Assembly (NCBI GenBank): GCA_022824005.1
Contig: JAJEBG010000016.1
Span: forward strand, 1-64,000
Direction: 5' to 3'
DNA from: Paracoccaceae bacterium
Lineage (GTDB): Bacteria; Pseudomonadota; Alphaproteobacteria; Rhodobacterales; Rhodobacteraceae
DNA: 64,000 nt
The notes under the pieces were generated by a model, which was not told where the DNA came from, made no database searches, and saw nothing but the letters and a program-made list of their open reading frames with translations. This document shows, piece after piece, positions 17,661 to 27,518 of this stretch (position 1 is its first letter; the number at the start of each line of letters is the position of its first letter). The translations under genes were made by a program, and so were the position numbers.

Positions 17661-18413
17661 CTAGTGGCTCGGATGCAAAGCATCACGGAGGTAGACACAT
17701 GTCAGGATCGTGAACACATAGGCTTGGATAAGCGCCACAAGCAATTCAAGCGCATAGACGGCCGAAATCGCCACAATCGGCACAAAGGCACCAAAACTCA
17801 AGACTCCCGCAAAAGCGGCAAAAACTTTAATCATCGCATGTCCCGCCATCATATTGCCGGCCAATCGAATCGAATGACTCACCGGTCGGACGAAATACGA
17901 CATGACTTCAATGACCGCCAAGACAGGTCGCAATGGCAGCGGCGCCGAGGAAATCCAGAACAGGCCGAAAAAACCCACGCCGTTCTTAACAAAACCCAAC
18001 ACGGTGACAAAGAAAAAGACGGCCAAAGCCAGTGTCGCGGTCACCGCAATATGCGATGTGGTCGTAAAGCTTGAGGGAATCAATCCTAGGATGTTGGAGA
18101 AAGCGATGAACATGAATACCGTCAATATCATAGGAAAATATCGCAATGCATTGGGGCCAGCGACATTCTTAACCATATCCCGGACAAACCGATAGACCAA
18201 CTCGACAATCATCTGGCCTCGCCCCGGAATATCAGCCCGTCGCGCCGTGCCTAGCAGAAAAAAAACCGTCACAGCGGCGACCGAAAGCAACATCCACAAT
18301 GTCACATTGCTTGGCGAATACCATGTCAATGTATCCCCAAAGAGAGGCACTACATTAAACTGGTCCATGGGTTGGATCACCAAGCCCTGATTTTCTTCAG
18401 CGGCCACTTCCAC
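17661..18413 (-). CDS. atpB: F0F1 ATP synthase subunit a
   Basis: [43 protein letters not shown]-like C-terminus. Confidence 0.95.
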   Translation of the reverse strand: MEVAAEENQGLVIQPMDQFNVVPLFGDTLTWYSPSNVTLWMLLSVAAVTVFFLLGTARRADIPGRGQMIVELVYRFVRDMVKNVAGPNALRYFPMILTVFMFIAFSNILGLIPSSFTTTSHIAVTATLALAVFFFVTVLGFVKNGVGFFGLFWISSAPLPLRPVLAVIEVMSYFVRPVSHSIRLAGNMMAGHAMIKVFAAFAGVLSFGAFVPIVAISAVYALELLVALIQAYVFTILTCVYLRDALHPSH

Positions 18414-18442
18414 TCGTCCTCAAAACGACAATCGACCAGAGG

Positions 18443-18766
18443 TCAATTTTTTCTTTCATCGGTCGGACCTCTTAGGCTCTCGCTTCTAAACTCACGCGCC
18501 GTGCGCCACATCAAATTCACGCCAGCGGCAAATCCCAACAGGATGAATATGATCATAAAGATCGGCAACATCCCAAAGAGGTGACCCAAGCCATATCCGA
18601 CACCCGCGCCGATCCCGATGCCGGCCACGAGGTCAACCACCATGCGCCATGCGAGATGAGCTTGGCCCGCCGCTCCAGAGTCCCGAATCGTCGGCTGCAA
18701 CTCTTGTCTCGCGTGATCAATCCGGCGTTCAATTGAGTGACTATTCTCGGAGGTGTCAGAGCTCAC
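18443..18766 (-). CDS. atpI: AtpZ/AtpI family protein
   Basis: Two TM segments with GIGIGAGVGYGLGHLFGMLPIFMIIFILLGFAAGVNLM; upstream of atpB. Confidence 0.85.
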   Translation of the reverse strand: MSSDTSENSHSIERRIDHARQELQPTIRDSGAAGQAHLAWRMVVDLVAGIGIGAGVGYGLGHLFGMLPIFMIIFILLGFAAGVNLMWRTAREFRSESLRGPTDERKN

Positions 18767-18799
18767 CCATCTGGATTCCTGATATCTATCTTGAACGAT

Positions 18800-18828
18800 G
18801 ACCTACCGATCAGAAATGGCCATGTCAA
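18800..18828 (-). promoter_or_regulatory. Candidate atp operon promoter (TTGACA-N17-TAGGTC)
   Basis: Consensus -35 on the minus strand upstream of atpI; weak -10. Confidence 0.3.
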
Positions 18829-18905
18829 GTTGAAATTTATGCCCCTATAATCTTGTTTTTATTCACATTTGATCGTTGGTGTACATTTTTTTTCTGAACT
18901 ATTAA

Positions 18906-18921
18906 TCAACTTATTAGTTGA
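18906..18921. promoter_or_regulatory. Palindromic candidate operator upstream of the arsR-type gene
   Basis: TCAACT-TATT-AGTTGA, perfect 6-bp arms about 30 bp 5' of the ArsR-family start, in an AT-rich divergent intergenic region. Confidence 0.45.
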
Positions 18922-18952
18922 ATGTTAATCTTGATTTTATTATCGTGTTGAG

Positions 18953-19330
18953 ATGGATTCTCATCTTGATGTGACGTTCGCGGCTTTGTCGGACCCAACG
19001 CGCCGTCGAATTCTCAAATTGTTGCTGTCGCATGATATGACGGTCACCGACATCGCCGAGGAATTCACTATGACTCTCGCCGGCATCTCAAAACATCTAC
19101 AAATTCTTTCTAAATCGGGGCTCATTTCTCGCCAGCGCCAAGGAAGGAATCATTGGTGCCGCATTGAAATTGACGGACTCGGGATGGCTTTTTCTTGGAT
19201 GCAAGATTTCGGTTTCGTCGACCGGCAGATTCTCAATGCGCTAGAGTGCATCATTGACGACGATGATTCGATTCACTCATCTGCATCAAAACCACAATCT
19301 TCCCATCCCGATCAATCGGCTGAGGATTGA
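18953..19330 (+). CDS. ArsR-family winged-helix transcriptional regulator
   Basis: FAALSDPTRRRILKLLLSHDMTVTDIAEEFTMTLAGISKHLQILSKSGLISRQRQGR. Confidence 0.92.
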   Translation: MDSHLDVTFAALSDPTRRRILKLLLSHDMTVTDIAEEFTMTLAGISKHLQILSKSGLISRQRQGRNHWCRIEIDGLGMAFSWMQDFGFVDRQILNALECIIDDDDSIHSSASKPQSSHPDQSAED

Positions 19331-20265
19331 ACCTCGTCGTCTCGCAATAGAAGTATCAAAGCCATTATCGTCACCGCCACTCCCATCAAAATAGCCGTTG
19401 GTGGAAAGTCGCGACTGAGTCCCATCTCCCAAATGATCACCCATGACGGTGTCAGAAACGTATAAGCCATCACCTTGGCGGATGGCAGTCTCATGGCGGC
19501 GTAATTCACCGCCAAGAAGGTCATAGCTGTCGAAATAAGGGTCAAATAGAGGAGGGTCACCCATACGATCAAAGGCAAGGAGAGCCAGTCGGTCATAACG
19601 ATCTCTTGCCAACCATATGCCACCAAAAGGAGCGCACCGGTCAATGCCATTCCGAGAACAAACAGGGCCGGCGACTCGCCTCGATTAAGAAAGCGCATGA
19701 GAGGTGTGTAGAGAGCATGGGCTATGCAACCGATAAAGAAAACCGCTTCTCCCGAGCCGATCTCGAAAGCGAGCAACGCCAATAAATCGGCTCGGAATAT
19801 TACCCATAATGCGCCCATTGTTCCAATCAGCAAAGCGAATGCTGTTCTCAGAGACACAGATTGCCGCAGCAAAATCCAAGCAAAAAATCCAGCCATCATC
19901 GGAGTCAAAGTAAAGACAGCGCTCATCGATACGGCTGAGGCCGTCTTCAACCCTTCAAACATGAGAACAAAGTAGGCGGCCATAAGGGCACCACAAATGG
20001 CAAATCGCCAAAAAGCGGCGATATCTTTCCATCTCATCCCACGGCCACTGAAGGCGGCGATCAGCCACATGATGGGAATGGTTCCCAAGAAACGCGCCGC
20101 CGTGATCGCCACGGGATCAATCTCATTGGCGGCAAGACTGCCCAAACTGAAAGAACCCGCGATACCAAGAGAGAACGCCAACATGGCCAAATGTCCACGT
20201 GTTGTTTGACTGAATGAAACGATAATTGATCTCCGCCTCGCTGATGCCCGTACCACCTTTACCAA
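19312..20265 (-). CDS. DMT superfamily (EamA) transporter
   Basis: Ten hydrophobic segments; EamA-like repeats. Confidence 0.85.
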   Translation of the reverse strand: MVKVVRASARRRSIIVSFSQTTRGHLAMLAFSLGIAGSFSLGSLAANEIDPVAITAARFLGTIPIMWLIAAFSGRGMRWKDIAAFWRFAICGALMAAYFVLMFEGLKTASAVSMSAVFTLTPMMAGFFAWILLRQSVSLRTAFALLIGTMGALWVIFRADLLALLAFEIGSGEAVFFIGCIAHALYTPLMRFLNRGESPALFVLGMALTGALLLVAYGWQEIVMTDWLSLPLIVWVTLLYLTLISTAMTFLAVNYAAMRLPSAKVMAYTFLTPSWVIIWEMGLSRDFPPTAILMGVAVTIMALILLLRDDEVQSSAD

Positions 20266-20574
20266 CCCACCTTAGAAAACAACAATCGGCCACAGTTTCG
20301 TGATGACGCAAGGCGAATGTGGCAACGTTTGGATCAAGGGTAAAACACTAGGCCCTATTGACTGAACGGGAATAAACATTAGAATAACAATTATCAATAA
20401 AGGTTTTGAGCGTCAGAAGGCCTCGCCTCTTTATCAGGGTGAGGTCACCATCCGCCAGCGAGTCTCGCCCGCGGGTGCAGAAGAGTCGTGAGGCTTGGCT
20501 CCATCACGACGCCAATTATTTGATGGCGGTCTGTCGCTTTGCGGCTCAACCGCTCAATAGGGGTAAAACGCTGA

Positions 20575-22035
20575 ATGTTTGATCATCTTTCCGACCGACT
20601 GTCGGGAATATTCAATAATCTGACTCGCCGCGGGGCTTTGTCAGAACGCGAAGTGACTGAGGCGATGCGCGAAATTCGTGTCGCGCTGCTTGAAGCTGAT
20701 GTGGCACTCCCTGTCGTCAAATCGTTTGTCCGAACGGCCACGCGAAAAGCCACAGGCCAAGCCGTCATGAAATCTATTTCACCAGCCGATATGGTGATCA
20801 AGATCGTCCATGACGAGATTGTCCGATTGTTGGAAGGCGACCAAGATTCGAGCCATGAGATGCGTATTGATCAACCCCCGGCGACAATATTGATGGTCGG
20901 ATTGCAGGGGTCGGGCAAGACCACCTCATCGGTGAAAATCGCAAAATGGTTAAACAAACGCCAGCAAAAACGGGTGCTGATGGCGTCACTTGATACGCGT
21001 CGGCCCGCCGCTATGGAACAACTGAAAGTTTTAGGTGAGCAGGCGGAAATCGACACTTTGCCGATATTTGAGGGTCTCAAGCCCACAAAAATTGCCGAAC
21101 GGGCTATTAAGCGCAGCGAGATTGGAGGCTATGATACCCTTATCCTTGATACGGCTGGGCGCATGCATGTCGATCAGGAAATGATGCAAGAAGTCATTGA
21201 TATCCGGACCCTGTCTAAACCCCGTGAAACCCTTCTCGTTTTGGACGGACTGACCGGCCAAGATGCGGTCAATACAGCGGCGGAGTTTGACCAACAATTG
21301 GGAATTTCTGGTGTTGTTTTGACGAGAATGGAAGGTGATGGTCGTGGTGGCGCGGCCCTGAGTATGCGTGCCGTGACAGGCAAACCCATCCGCTTCGTCG
21401 GCACGGGCGAAAAAATCGGCGATATTGAGAAATTTGACTCACGGCAAATGGCGGACCGTATATTGGGAATGGGTGACATCGTTGCCCTTGTTGAAAAGGC
21501 TTCAGAAGTCTTTGCGGCCGAATCTCAAGAGCGAATGAAGCGACGTTTGGAGCGTGGTGTGTTTACCTTAAATGATTTTCGCCGCCATTTGGAATCAATG
21601 GAAAAAATGGGGGGATTGGGGAAAATGCTGTCCCTCTTACCAGGGGCCAAGGGTATCGCGGCCAAAGCTGAAGCGGCTGGCGTCGACGACAATTTCGTCC
21701 GATGTCAAATCGCCATCATCAACTCCATGACCAAGACTGAGAGATTGAAACCTTCAATCCTTCAAGCGAGCCGGCGGCGGCGGATCGCGGCCGGGTGCGG
21801 GCAAAATGTATCGGATGTTAATCGTTTGATGAAAACCCATCTGGCGATGTCAAAGATGGTCAAGACGATGGCCAAGAAAGACAAACGAGGATTTGGCGCG
21901 ATGATGTCGAGTCTCGGACTCTTGGGAAAGAAAGACAATAATCAGATGGTTGAACAATTGTTGAATCAGACGAACCCCGGCTTACCCGGACAAAGTTTGT
22001 CGAACATCAATCATCCATTGAGTGGAAAATCATGA
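20575..22035 (+). CDS. ffh: Signal recognition particle protein Ffh
   Basis: GLQGSGKTTSSVKIAKWL, DTAGRMHVDQEMM, Met-rich M domain. Confidence 0.97.
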   Translation: MFDHLSDRLSGIFNNLTRRGALSEREVTEAMREIRVALLEADVALPVVKSFVRTATRKATGQAVMKSISPADMVIKIVHDEIVRLLEGDQDSSHEMRIDQPPATILMVGLQGSGKTTSSVKIAKWLNKRQQKRVLMASLDTRRPAAMEQLKVLGEQAEIDTLPIFEGLKPTKIAERAIKRSEIGGYDTLILDTAGRMHVDQEMMQEVIDIRTLSKPRETLLVLDGLTGQDAVNTAAEFDQQLGISGVVLTRMEGDGRGGAALSMRAVTGKPIRFVGTGEKIGDIEKFDSRQMADRILGMGDIVALVEKASEVFAAESQERMKRRLERGVFTLNDFRRHLESMEKMGGLGKMLSLLPGAKGIAAKAEAAGVDDNFVRCQIAIINSMTKTERLKPSILQASRRRRIAAGCGQNVSDVNRLMKTHLAMSKMVKTMAKKDKRGFGAMMSSLGLLGKKDNNQMVEQLLNQTNPGLPGQSLSNINHPLSGKS

Positions 22036-22346
22036 CCGACGCAGAGAACAACAAAGTGATGATGAGATTGGCTAATCATCGTGACTCGATTGATCGGCTT
22101 GATGCTATCTTGATCTACACATTGGGAGAGCGTTTCAAGCACACGCAAGCGATTGGGAAACTGAAAGCGGATCACGGATTGCCGACCGCCGATTCTGACC
22201 GCGAAGCCAAACAAGTGGCACGTTTGCAACATTTAGCAAAAAGTGCCGGGGTCGATCCAAATTTTGCCAAGAAGATCATCAGCTTCATCATTGAAGAAGT
22301 GATCCGCCATCACATCCAATGCAAAGAAAATTCGCGAACTCGTTGA
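22032..22346 (+). CDS. Chorismate mutase (AroQ type)
   Basis: RDSIDRLDAILIYTLGERFKHTQAIGKLKADHGLP...; overlaps the ffh stop. Confidence 0.88.
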   Translation: MTDAENNKVMMRLANHRDSIDRLDAILIYTLGERFKHTQAIGKLKADHGLPTADSDREAKQVARLQHLAKSAGVDPNFAKKIISFIIEEVIRHHIQCKENSRTR

Positions 22347-22574
22347 ACAATGATAAACAGACTCCTCGCCACGCAATTCACAATCCGATATCTAACGGAG
22401 CCATCTCCCTCCGGGAAAATATTTCGACTGCGCCCGTCTAAATGGGGGTGGGCTGCAAGCCAGAGTCAATGCTGACGATCGAGAAAAAATATGATGGGAT
22501 CAGACCCGCTTCTTCGTCACCAATGATGGTTCATCTAAACTAGACAACCTCTTCAAACAAAGGAGAACTGATAA

Positions 22575-22880
22575 ATGGCTATGAAAATTCGCCTGGCTCG
22601 TGGTGGTTCAAAAAAACGGCCCATATATCGCATCGTGGCCGCCGATTCGCGCATGCCACGAGATGGCCGATTTATTGAAAAACTTGGCACCTATCATCCG
22701 ATGCTTCCAAAGGATGATGAGCACCGCGTGAATATGGATACTGACCGAATCAAACATTGGCTGGGTCAAGGAGCCAAGCCCACTGACCGAGTCGCCCGAA
22801 TGCTCGAGATGGCAGGAATTTTGGAAAAGCGAGAGCGAAACAATCCCAAAAGAGCGGTTCCTAGAACCAAGGAAAATTAG
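22575..22880 (+). CDS. rpsP: 30S ribosomal protein S16
   Basis: [38 protein letters not shown]. Confidence 0.97.
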   Translation: MAMKIRLARGGSKKRPIYRIVAADSRMPRDGRFIEKLGTYHPMLPKDDEHRVNMDTDRIKHWLGQGAKPTDRVARMLEMAGILEKRERNNPKRAVPRTKEN

Positions 22881-22888
22881 GGATATTT

Positions 22889-23479
22889 TTGCAAGGTGCA
22901 GAAAGCGATCTTCTGCGGCCTGGGCCCCACTATGGAATGGCGACAATGAATGTTGAACACTCAAAAGACACAATGCTGGCGCACCTGATCTGTGTGGGCG
23001 CATTTGCTGGGGCACATGGGGTTCATGGACACGTCAAAATCAAAAGCTTTTGCGCCTCCCCTGAAGCGCTTGCGACCTATCAACCTCTGGTGGACGAGAC
23101 GAACGAACGCCAATTCAAATTTCGAATCGTGCGTCAATTGGAATCATATCTGGTAGCCGAGGTTGAGGGATTGGACACTCGTGAAGAGGCGCAGAACCTG
23201 CGTGGGTTGCGTCTATTTGCCCATCGTGCGCGGTTCCCGAAAGTTGAAGACGACGAATTTTATCACGCTGATTTGGTTGGCCTCACGATTATTGACACAA
23301 CGGGGCAAACGATTGGAACAATCAAGGCCGTGTCGAATTTCGGAGCCGGCGACTTTCTCGAAATTGAGAATCATAAGAATGGATACTCGGACCCCATTCC
23401 TTTCACTCGGGCTCGGGTTCCAATCGTCGACATTGCCAGAGGTCAGGTGGTCGTCGAATCGATCCAAGCAGAGGGTTGA
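22889..23479 (+). CDS. rimM: Ribosome maturation factor RimM (start uncertain; internal ATGs near 22947)
   Basis: VGAFAGAHGVHGHVKIKSF; DFLEIENHKNGYSDPIPFTRARVPIVD; between rpsP and trmD. Confidence 0.92.
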   Translation: MQGAESDLLRPGPHYGMATMNVEHSKDTMLAHLICVGAFAGAHGVHGHVKIKSFCASPEALATYQPLVDETNERQFKFRIVRQLESYLVAEVEGLDTREEAQNLRGLRLFAHRARFPKVEDDEFYHADLVGLTIIDTTGQTIGTIKAVSNFGAGDFLEIENHKNGYSDPIPFTRARVPIVDIARGQVVVESIQAEG

Positions 23480-23503
23480 TTCGGCTCATCGCGGTGAAAC
23501 CTC

Positions 23504-24271
23504 ATGGTCATGTCAAACCCGTCATCCAAACGACCTTGGAAAGCCAAGGTTATCACATTGTTTCCCGAGTTATTTCCTGGCCCGCTCGGTTGTTCACTCG
23601 CTGGCAAAGCTTTGCGAGATCACCTTTGGCAGTTGGAAACCATCGACTTGCGACCATTTGGCACGGGCCGACACCAGACGGTAGACGAACGCCCTACGGG
23701 AGGAGGACCGGGGATGGTCTTTCGCCCAGATGTCGTCGCATCGGCGCTCGAGTCGGCCGCTGACGAGACACCTAGCGATCGAGACTTATGGCCCATCGTC
23801 TACTTGTCTCCACGTGGCATTCCATTGCATCAATCACATGTTGAAACGTGGGCGACGGGACAGGGAATAACGCTTCTGTGCGGCCGTTTTGAAGGCGTTG
23901 ATGAGCGGGTCATCCATCATTTTGGTCTCACTGAGATTTCTCTTGGAGATTATATTTTGTCGGGTGGGGAAATCGCGGCTTTTGCCTTGATTGATGCCGT
24001 CATTAGGCTTATACCCGAAGTTCTTGGCAACTCGGCATCGACAATAGAGGAATCCCACACATCCAAATTGTTGGAGTATCCTCAATATACTCATCCTCGC
24101 GTTTGGCGTGGTATTGAGGTGCCTCAGATTTTGTTTTCAGGCAACCACGCTGAAATCGCTCAATGGCGAAAGTCCCAGGCGAGATGTGCCACTCGGCGGC
24201 GGCGGCCGGACCTTTGGCAAGCCTACTGTGGCCAAGACAACAAAGCGGTTGATGGCAAGTCCGACAATTGA
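23504..24271 (+). CDS. trmD: tRNA (guanine-N1)-methyltransferase TrmD
   Basis: VITLFPELFPGPLG, LLCGRFEGVDERVI, SLGDYILSGGEIAA. Confidence 0.97.
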   Translation: MVMSNPSSKRPWKAKVITLFPELFPGPLGCSLAGKALRDHLWQLETIDLRPFGTGRHQTVDERPTGGGPGMVFRPDVVASALESAADETPSDRDLWPIVYLSPRGIPLHQSHVETWATGQGITLLCGRFEGVDERVIHHFGLTEISLGDYILSGGEIAAFALIDAVIRLIPEVLGNSASTIEESHTSKLLEYPQYTHPRVWRGIEVPQILFSGNHAEIAQWRKSQARCATRRRRPDLWQAYCGQDNKAVDGKSDN

Positions 24272-24304
24272 AATGAGACGTGTGAATGAAAGTGAGAATG
24301 AGCG

Positions 24305-24700
24305 ATGGATGCAATTGCACAATTTGAGGCCAATCAAGTGGCTGAACTCGGTCACGAAATCCCTGACTTCAAAGCTGGAGATACGATCCGTGTCGGGTTT
24401 AAGGTCACCGAAGGGACGCGAGTCCGTATTCAAAATTATGAGGGTGTGTGCATCTCTCGGAAAGGTGGAGGTGGCATAGGCGGCTCGTTCACGGTGCGGA
24501 AAATTTCATTTGGTGAGGGTGTAGAGCGTATATTTCCGTTGCATTCGACCAATATTGAATCGATCACCGTCGTTCGGCGAGGACGCGTGCGCCGCTCCAA
24601 ACTCTACTATCTTCGAGAACGTCGCGGCAAGGCGGCGCGAATCGTTGAGCAGACAGATTATCGGCCGCTTAAGCCTAAAACGAATGAGGGAGAATCATGA
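24305..24700 (+). CDS. rplS: 50S ribosomal protein L19
   Basis: [58 protein letters not shown]. Confidence 0.97.
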   Translation: MDAIAQFEANQVAELGHEIPDFKAGDTIRVGFKVTEGTRVRIQNYEGVCISRKGGGGIGGSFTVRKISFGEGVERIFPLHSTNIESITVVRRGRVRRSKLYYLRERRGKAARIVEQTDYRPLKPKTNEGES

Positions 24701-24918
24701 AAAAAGACATTCACCCAGACTATCACGAGATTGATGTGAAACTGACCAATGGCGAAGTCATTCAAATGAAATCAACCTATGGTCAAAAGGGCGATCAACT
24801 CTCTCTTGATATTGACCCATCCGTCCATCCCGCTTGGACGGGCGGCGGTGTCCATTTGATGGACAGTGGCGGACGGGTTTCACGCTTCAAGAAGAAATAT
24901 TCGGGTCTTGGATTTTGA
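24697..24918 (+). CDS. rpmE: 50S ribosomal protein L31 (zinc-free, C-minus type)
   Basis: [21 protein letters not shown]...HPAWTGGG...RVSRFKKKY; no CxxC. Confidence 0.93.
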   Translation: MKKDIHPDYHEIDVKLTNGEVIQMKSTYGQKGDQLSLDIDPSVHPAWTGGGVHLMDSGGRVSRFKKKYSGLGF

Positions 24919-24974
24919 CCGTTTGGCGCGGCCGATTCTCCTCTTGAGACTACGAAATCGTTGAGAAGATTGAA

Positions 24975-25050
24975 TGGCGCGCTGGGAGGGATTCGAACCC
25001 CCGGCCCCTTGATTCGTAGTCAAGTACTCTATCCACTGAGCTACCAGCGC
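24975..25050 (-). tRNA. tRNA-Arg (anticodon ACG), CCA encoded
   Basis: Minus strand GCGCTGGTAGCTCAGTGGATAGAGTACTTGACTACGAATCAAGGGGCCGGGGGTTCGAATCCCTCCCAGCGCGCCA; 7-bp acceptor, loop CTACGAA, TTCGAATC T-loop. Confidence 0.95.
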
Positions 25051-25173
25051 AAAACTTCATAGCCAAGCGTTGCCGTGATTGCAACCACTGGCAAGACCAC
25101 AAGAGCCTCTCGATTGGATGCCCCGTCAATGAAATCACGGCTGACATCTCTCTACTTGGTCAATCATCCATCA

Positions 25174-25956
25174 TCACCGAGCCACCTTTTTAAGTTGAGT
25201 ATAAGGGACACGCCAATCGCCTGCGCTCGTCCGAACTTTTGCTGTCTTGGGATTCATTCGTGAGATTTTTCCCGTATATCGACGTTGGCGAGCCAAAAAT
25301 TCAACCCAATCACCCACTTGAATCGTGGCCTTCTTGACATCAATTTGCTGCTGAATCTCTTCCTTGCTTAACGATGAGTAGCAGCGAATGGGCCGTGCGC
25401 CAATCTGCTTGGCCATGGCTTGCCATTTTGGCCCATGACCGGCGGCGTGACCGGCCCGTGCGTGAGCAATTTCATGAAGAATTGTGTCCTTATTCTCGCT
25501 TGTCGAAAGACGTATGGCGTGCGGCAAACTCAATTTAATCCGTTTCTTTTTACTGTCGCAACTTCCTAACCACGACTTGGCTGAAGAAAATTCCAAGTCC
25601 CAACTGGCTAGATCATATTTGTCCATTAATCGCCGCGCCTCAATCGCCGTTTGGCGTAATCGCTGGGCGCGAGGAAAACGCTGGCTTGCGGTCGCCGAAC
25701 ACGCGTGATCAAGACGATGATAGGAAATATCCCATTTTTCATGCCCACACAGCAATGAAGCTCGACTTGGTTTGAGTTTGATAATCTCCCCTAGCCTTAA
25801 TCGGCCTCGCCGATCCTTAAACTCCACTTTGTCATGAACATCAAAGAAGGCTCTCGCCGAATCCCTTCCCAAACAAATACGATTAAGTGAGCCTTTTGTG
25901 TCATTCATCAATTGCTCGATGAATTGCCTTGTCGATACGCGCGGCTCTTCTGTCAT
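25174..25956 (-). CDS. SprT-like zinc metalloprotease with SH3/KOW-like flanking modules
   Basis: TILHEIAHARAGHAAGHGPKWQAMAKQIGA; similar ~43-aa modules before and after the protease core. Confidence 0.82.
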   Translation of the reverse strand: MTEEPRVSTRQFIEQLMNDTKGSLNRICLGRDSARAFFDVHDKVEFKDRRGRLRLGEIIKLKPSRASLLCGHEKWDISYHRLDHACSATASQRFPRAQRLRQTAIEARRLMDKYDLASWDLEFSSAKSWLGSCDSKKKRIKLSLPHAIRLSTSENKDTILHEIAHARAGHAAGHGPKWQAMAKQIGARPIRCYSSLSKEEIQQQIDVKKATIQVGDWVEFLARQRRYTGKISRMNPKTAKVRTSAGDWRVPYTQLKKVAR

Positions 25957-26096
25957 TTGTCTGCCCCTGAAGCCAAATTGTCCCAAGAGGGGGCTGGCCG
26001 AAACAAAATCCTGATTGGATTTTTTTGGATCGGTTAGTCGGCCCCCCTTATGGATGCTCTTTCGGAGTGATGCATGAGATTTTCAAAAGGCATGCG

Positions 26097-27518
26097 TTAG
26101 AATCTTTGCACCAGACGAACAATCTTTTTCACCTTGTCACTCTCAAACAGACGTTTGGCAAAATAGACACCCGCGGTCCGTTTGCTCACCTCTCCTATCG
26201 TCGGATAGGGGGCAATCATTGATGCAAAAGCATTGATCTTGAGACCATTGGCGATCGCTAGAGCCCACGTCTGAATCAACTCACCGGCGGAGGCACCCAC
26301 GATGGATGCACCCACCGGTTTTCCCCTGACGATAATCGCACGGACCTGACCGATGGGCTTGCCTTCCGCTAGGGCGCGATCATTATCACCAAATTCAAAA
26401 GTCACGATTTCGGCTTTGGAGCCAAATTTATCTTGCGCCGCCTTTTCACTGATACCCACTTCGGCAATTTCTGGATCGGTATAGGTCGCAGACGGTATGT
26501 GATCATCTCGAACTTTCGATGGCAGGCCAAACAAGGCTGATTTGAGAACCACCGAGGCATGATAACCGGCGACATGGGTAAACTGTGCGCCGCCCACAAC
26601 ATCGCCGATGGCATAGACACGACGATTGGCGGTTTTTAACGACCGATCCACTATGATTCCGGCGCGATGGGTTTTGATATGAGCGGCGGCGAGGTCGAGG
26701 GTCTCGATATTGGGTTTTCTCCCCACCGCGACGAGAAGATGACTTCCTTCAATGGGCTCCTCTGTATTCGTGTGGACACGAATAGCACCCCCCTCAAGGG
26801 TCTCGACACGCTCGGCCGTCATCCCTTCATGAATCACAATTCCCTCGTCCTTTAACTGGTTCAGAACAATCGCGGTGTGCGCTGGATGCGAGCGACCGAG
26901 GGCCTTGAGGCCTTCGATAACCGTCACGCGGCAACCTAAACGTCGATGCGCCTGTGCCAACTCAATGCCGATAGGCCCACCACCGATAATCACCAAGTGA
27001 TCCGGCCGCTGACGCAACTCAAAAATCGTTTCATTGGTCAAGAATGGCGTCTTTTCTAGACCCGGGATGGGCGGCACAAATGGCGACGACCCCGTGGCGA
27101 TGATGAATCGCCGCGCCCGGATGCGATAATTTCCAGCCGTGACTTCATATGGCGAAGTAAAGGCACCAAATTCCTCTATGACACGGACACCCAAATCTTC
27201 AAATCGCTCAACGCTGTCATGCGGCTTGATCTTTTCAATGACTCGAAACACATGATCTTTGGCGGCCGCAAAATCAATTTCGGGCTCAACCGGCGCCACG
27301 CCGAATGCCGCCCCCGCTCTCATGGCATAGGCCTGTTTGGCCGCGGCAATCAGTGATTTTGACGGAACACACCCGTAGTTGAGACAATCACCTCCCATTT
27401 TTCCACCTTCGAGCAACACGACGTCAGCCCCCATTTGTGCCGCCCCCGCGGCGGCCGAGAGCCCACCCGAGCCCCCACCTAAAATACAGAGGTCGGTCTT
27501 AATGGTTTCAATAGTCAT
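26097..27518 (-). CDS. FAD-dependent pyridine nucleotide-disulfide oxidoreductase (mercuric reductase/Lpd-like)
   Basis: GGGSGGLSAAAGAAQMGADVVLLEGGKMGGDCLNYGCVPSKSL redox-active Cys pair. Confidence 0.92.
   Translation of the reverse strand: MTIETIKTDLCILGGGSGGLSAAAGAAQMGADVVLLEGGKMGGDCLNYGCVPSKSLIAAAKQAYAMRAGAAFGVAPVEPEIDFAAAKDHVFRVIEKIKPHDSVERFEDLGVRVIEEFGAFTSPYEVTAGNYRIRARRFIIATGSSPFVPPIPGLEKTPFLTNETIFELRQRPDHLVIIGGGPIGIELAQAHRRLGCRVTVIEGLKALGRSHPAHTAIVLNQLKDEGIVIHEGMTAERVETLEGGAIRVHTNTEEPIEGSHLLVAVGRKPNIETLDLAAAHIKTHRAGIIVDRSLKTANRRVYAIGDVVGGAQFTHVAGYHASVVLKSALFGLPSKVRDDHIPSATYTDPEIAEVGISEKAAQDKFGSKAEIVTFEFGDNDRALAEGKPIGQVRAIIVRGKPVGASIVGASAGELIQTWALAIANGLKINAFASMIAPYPTIGEVSKRTAGVYFAKRLFESDKVKKIVRLVQRF

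Noticed and set aside
20266-20574. 4.5S/SRP RNA gene next to ffh
   Set aside because: The conserved S-domain loop sequence was not found here.
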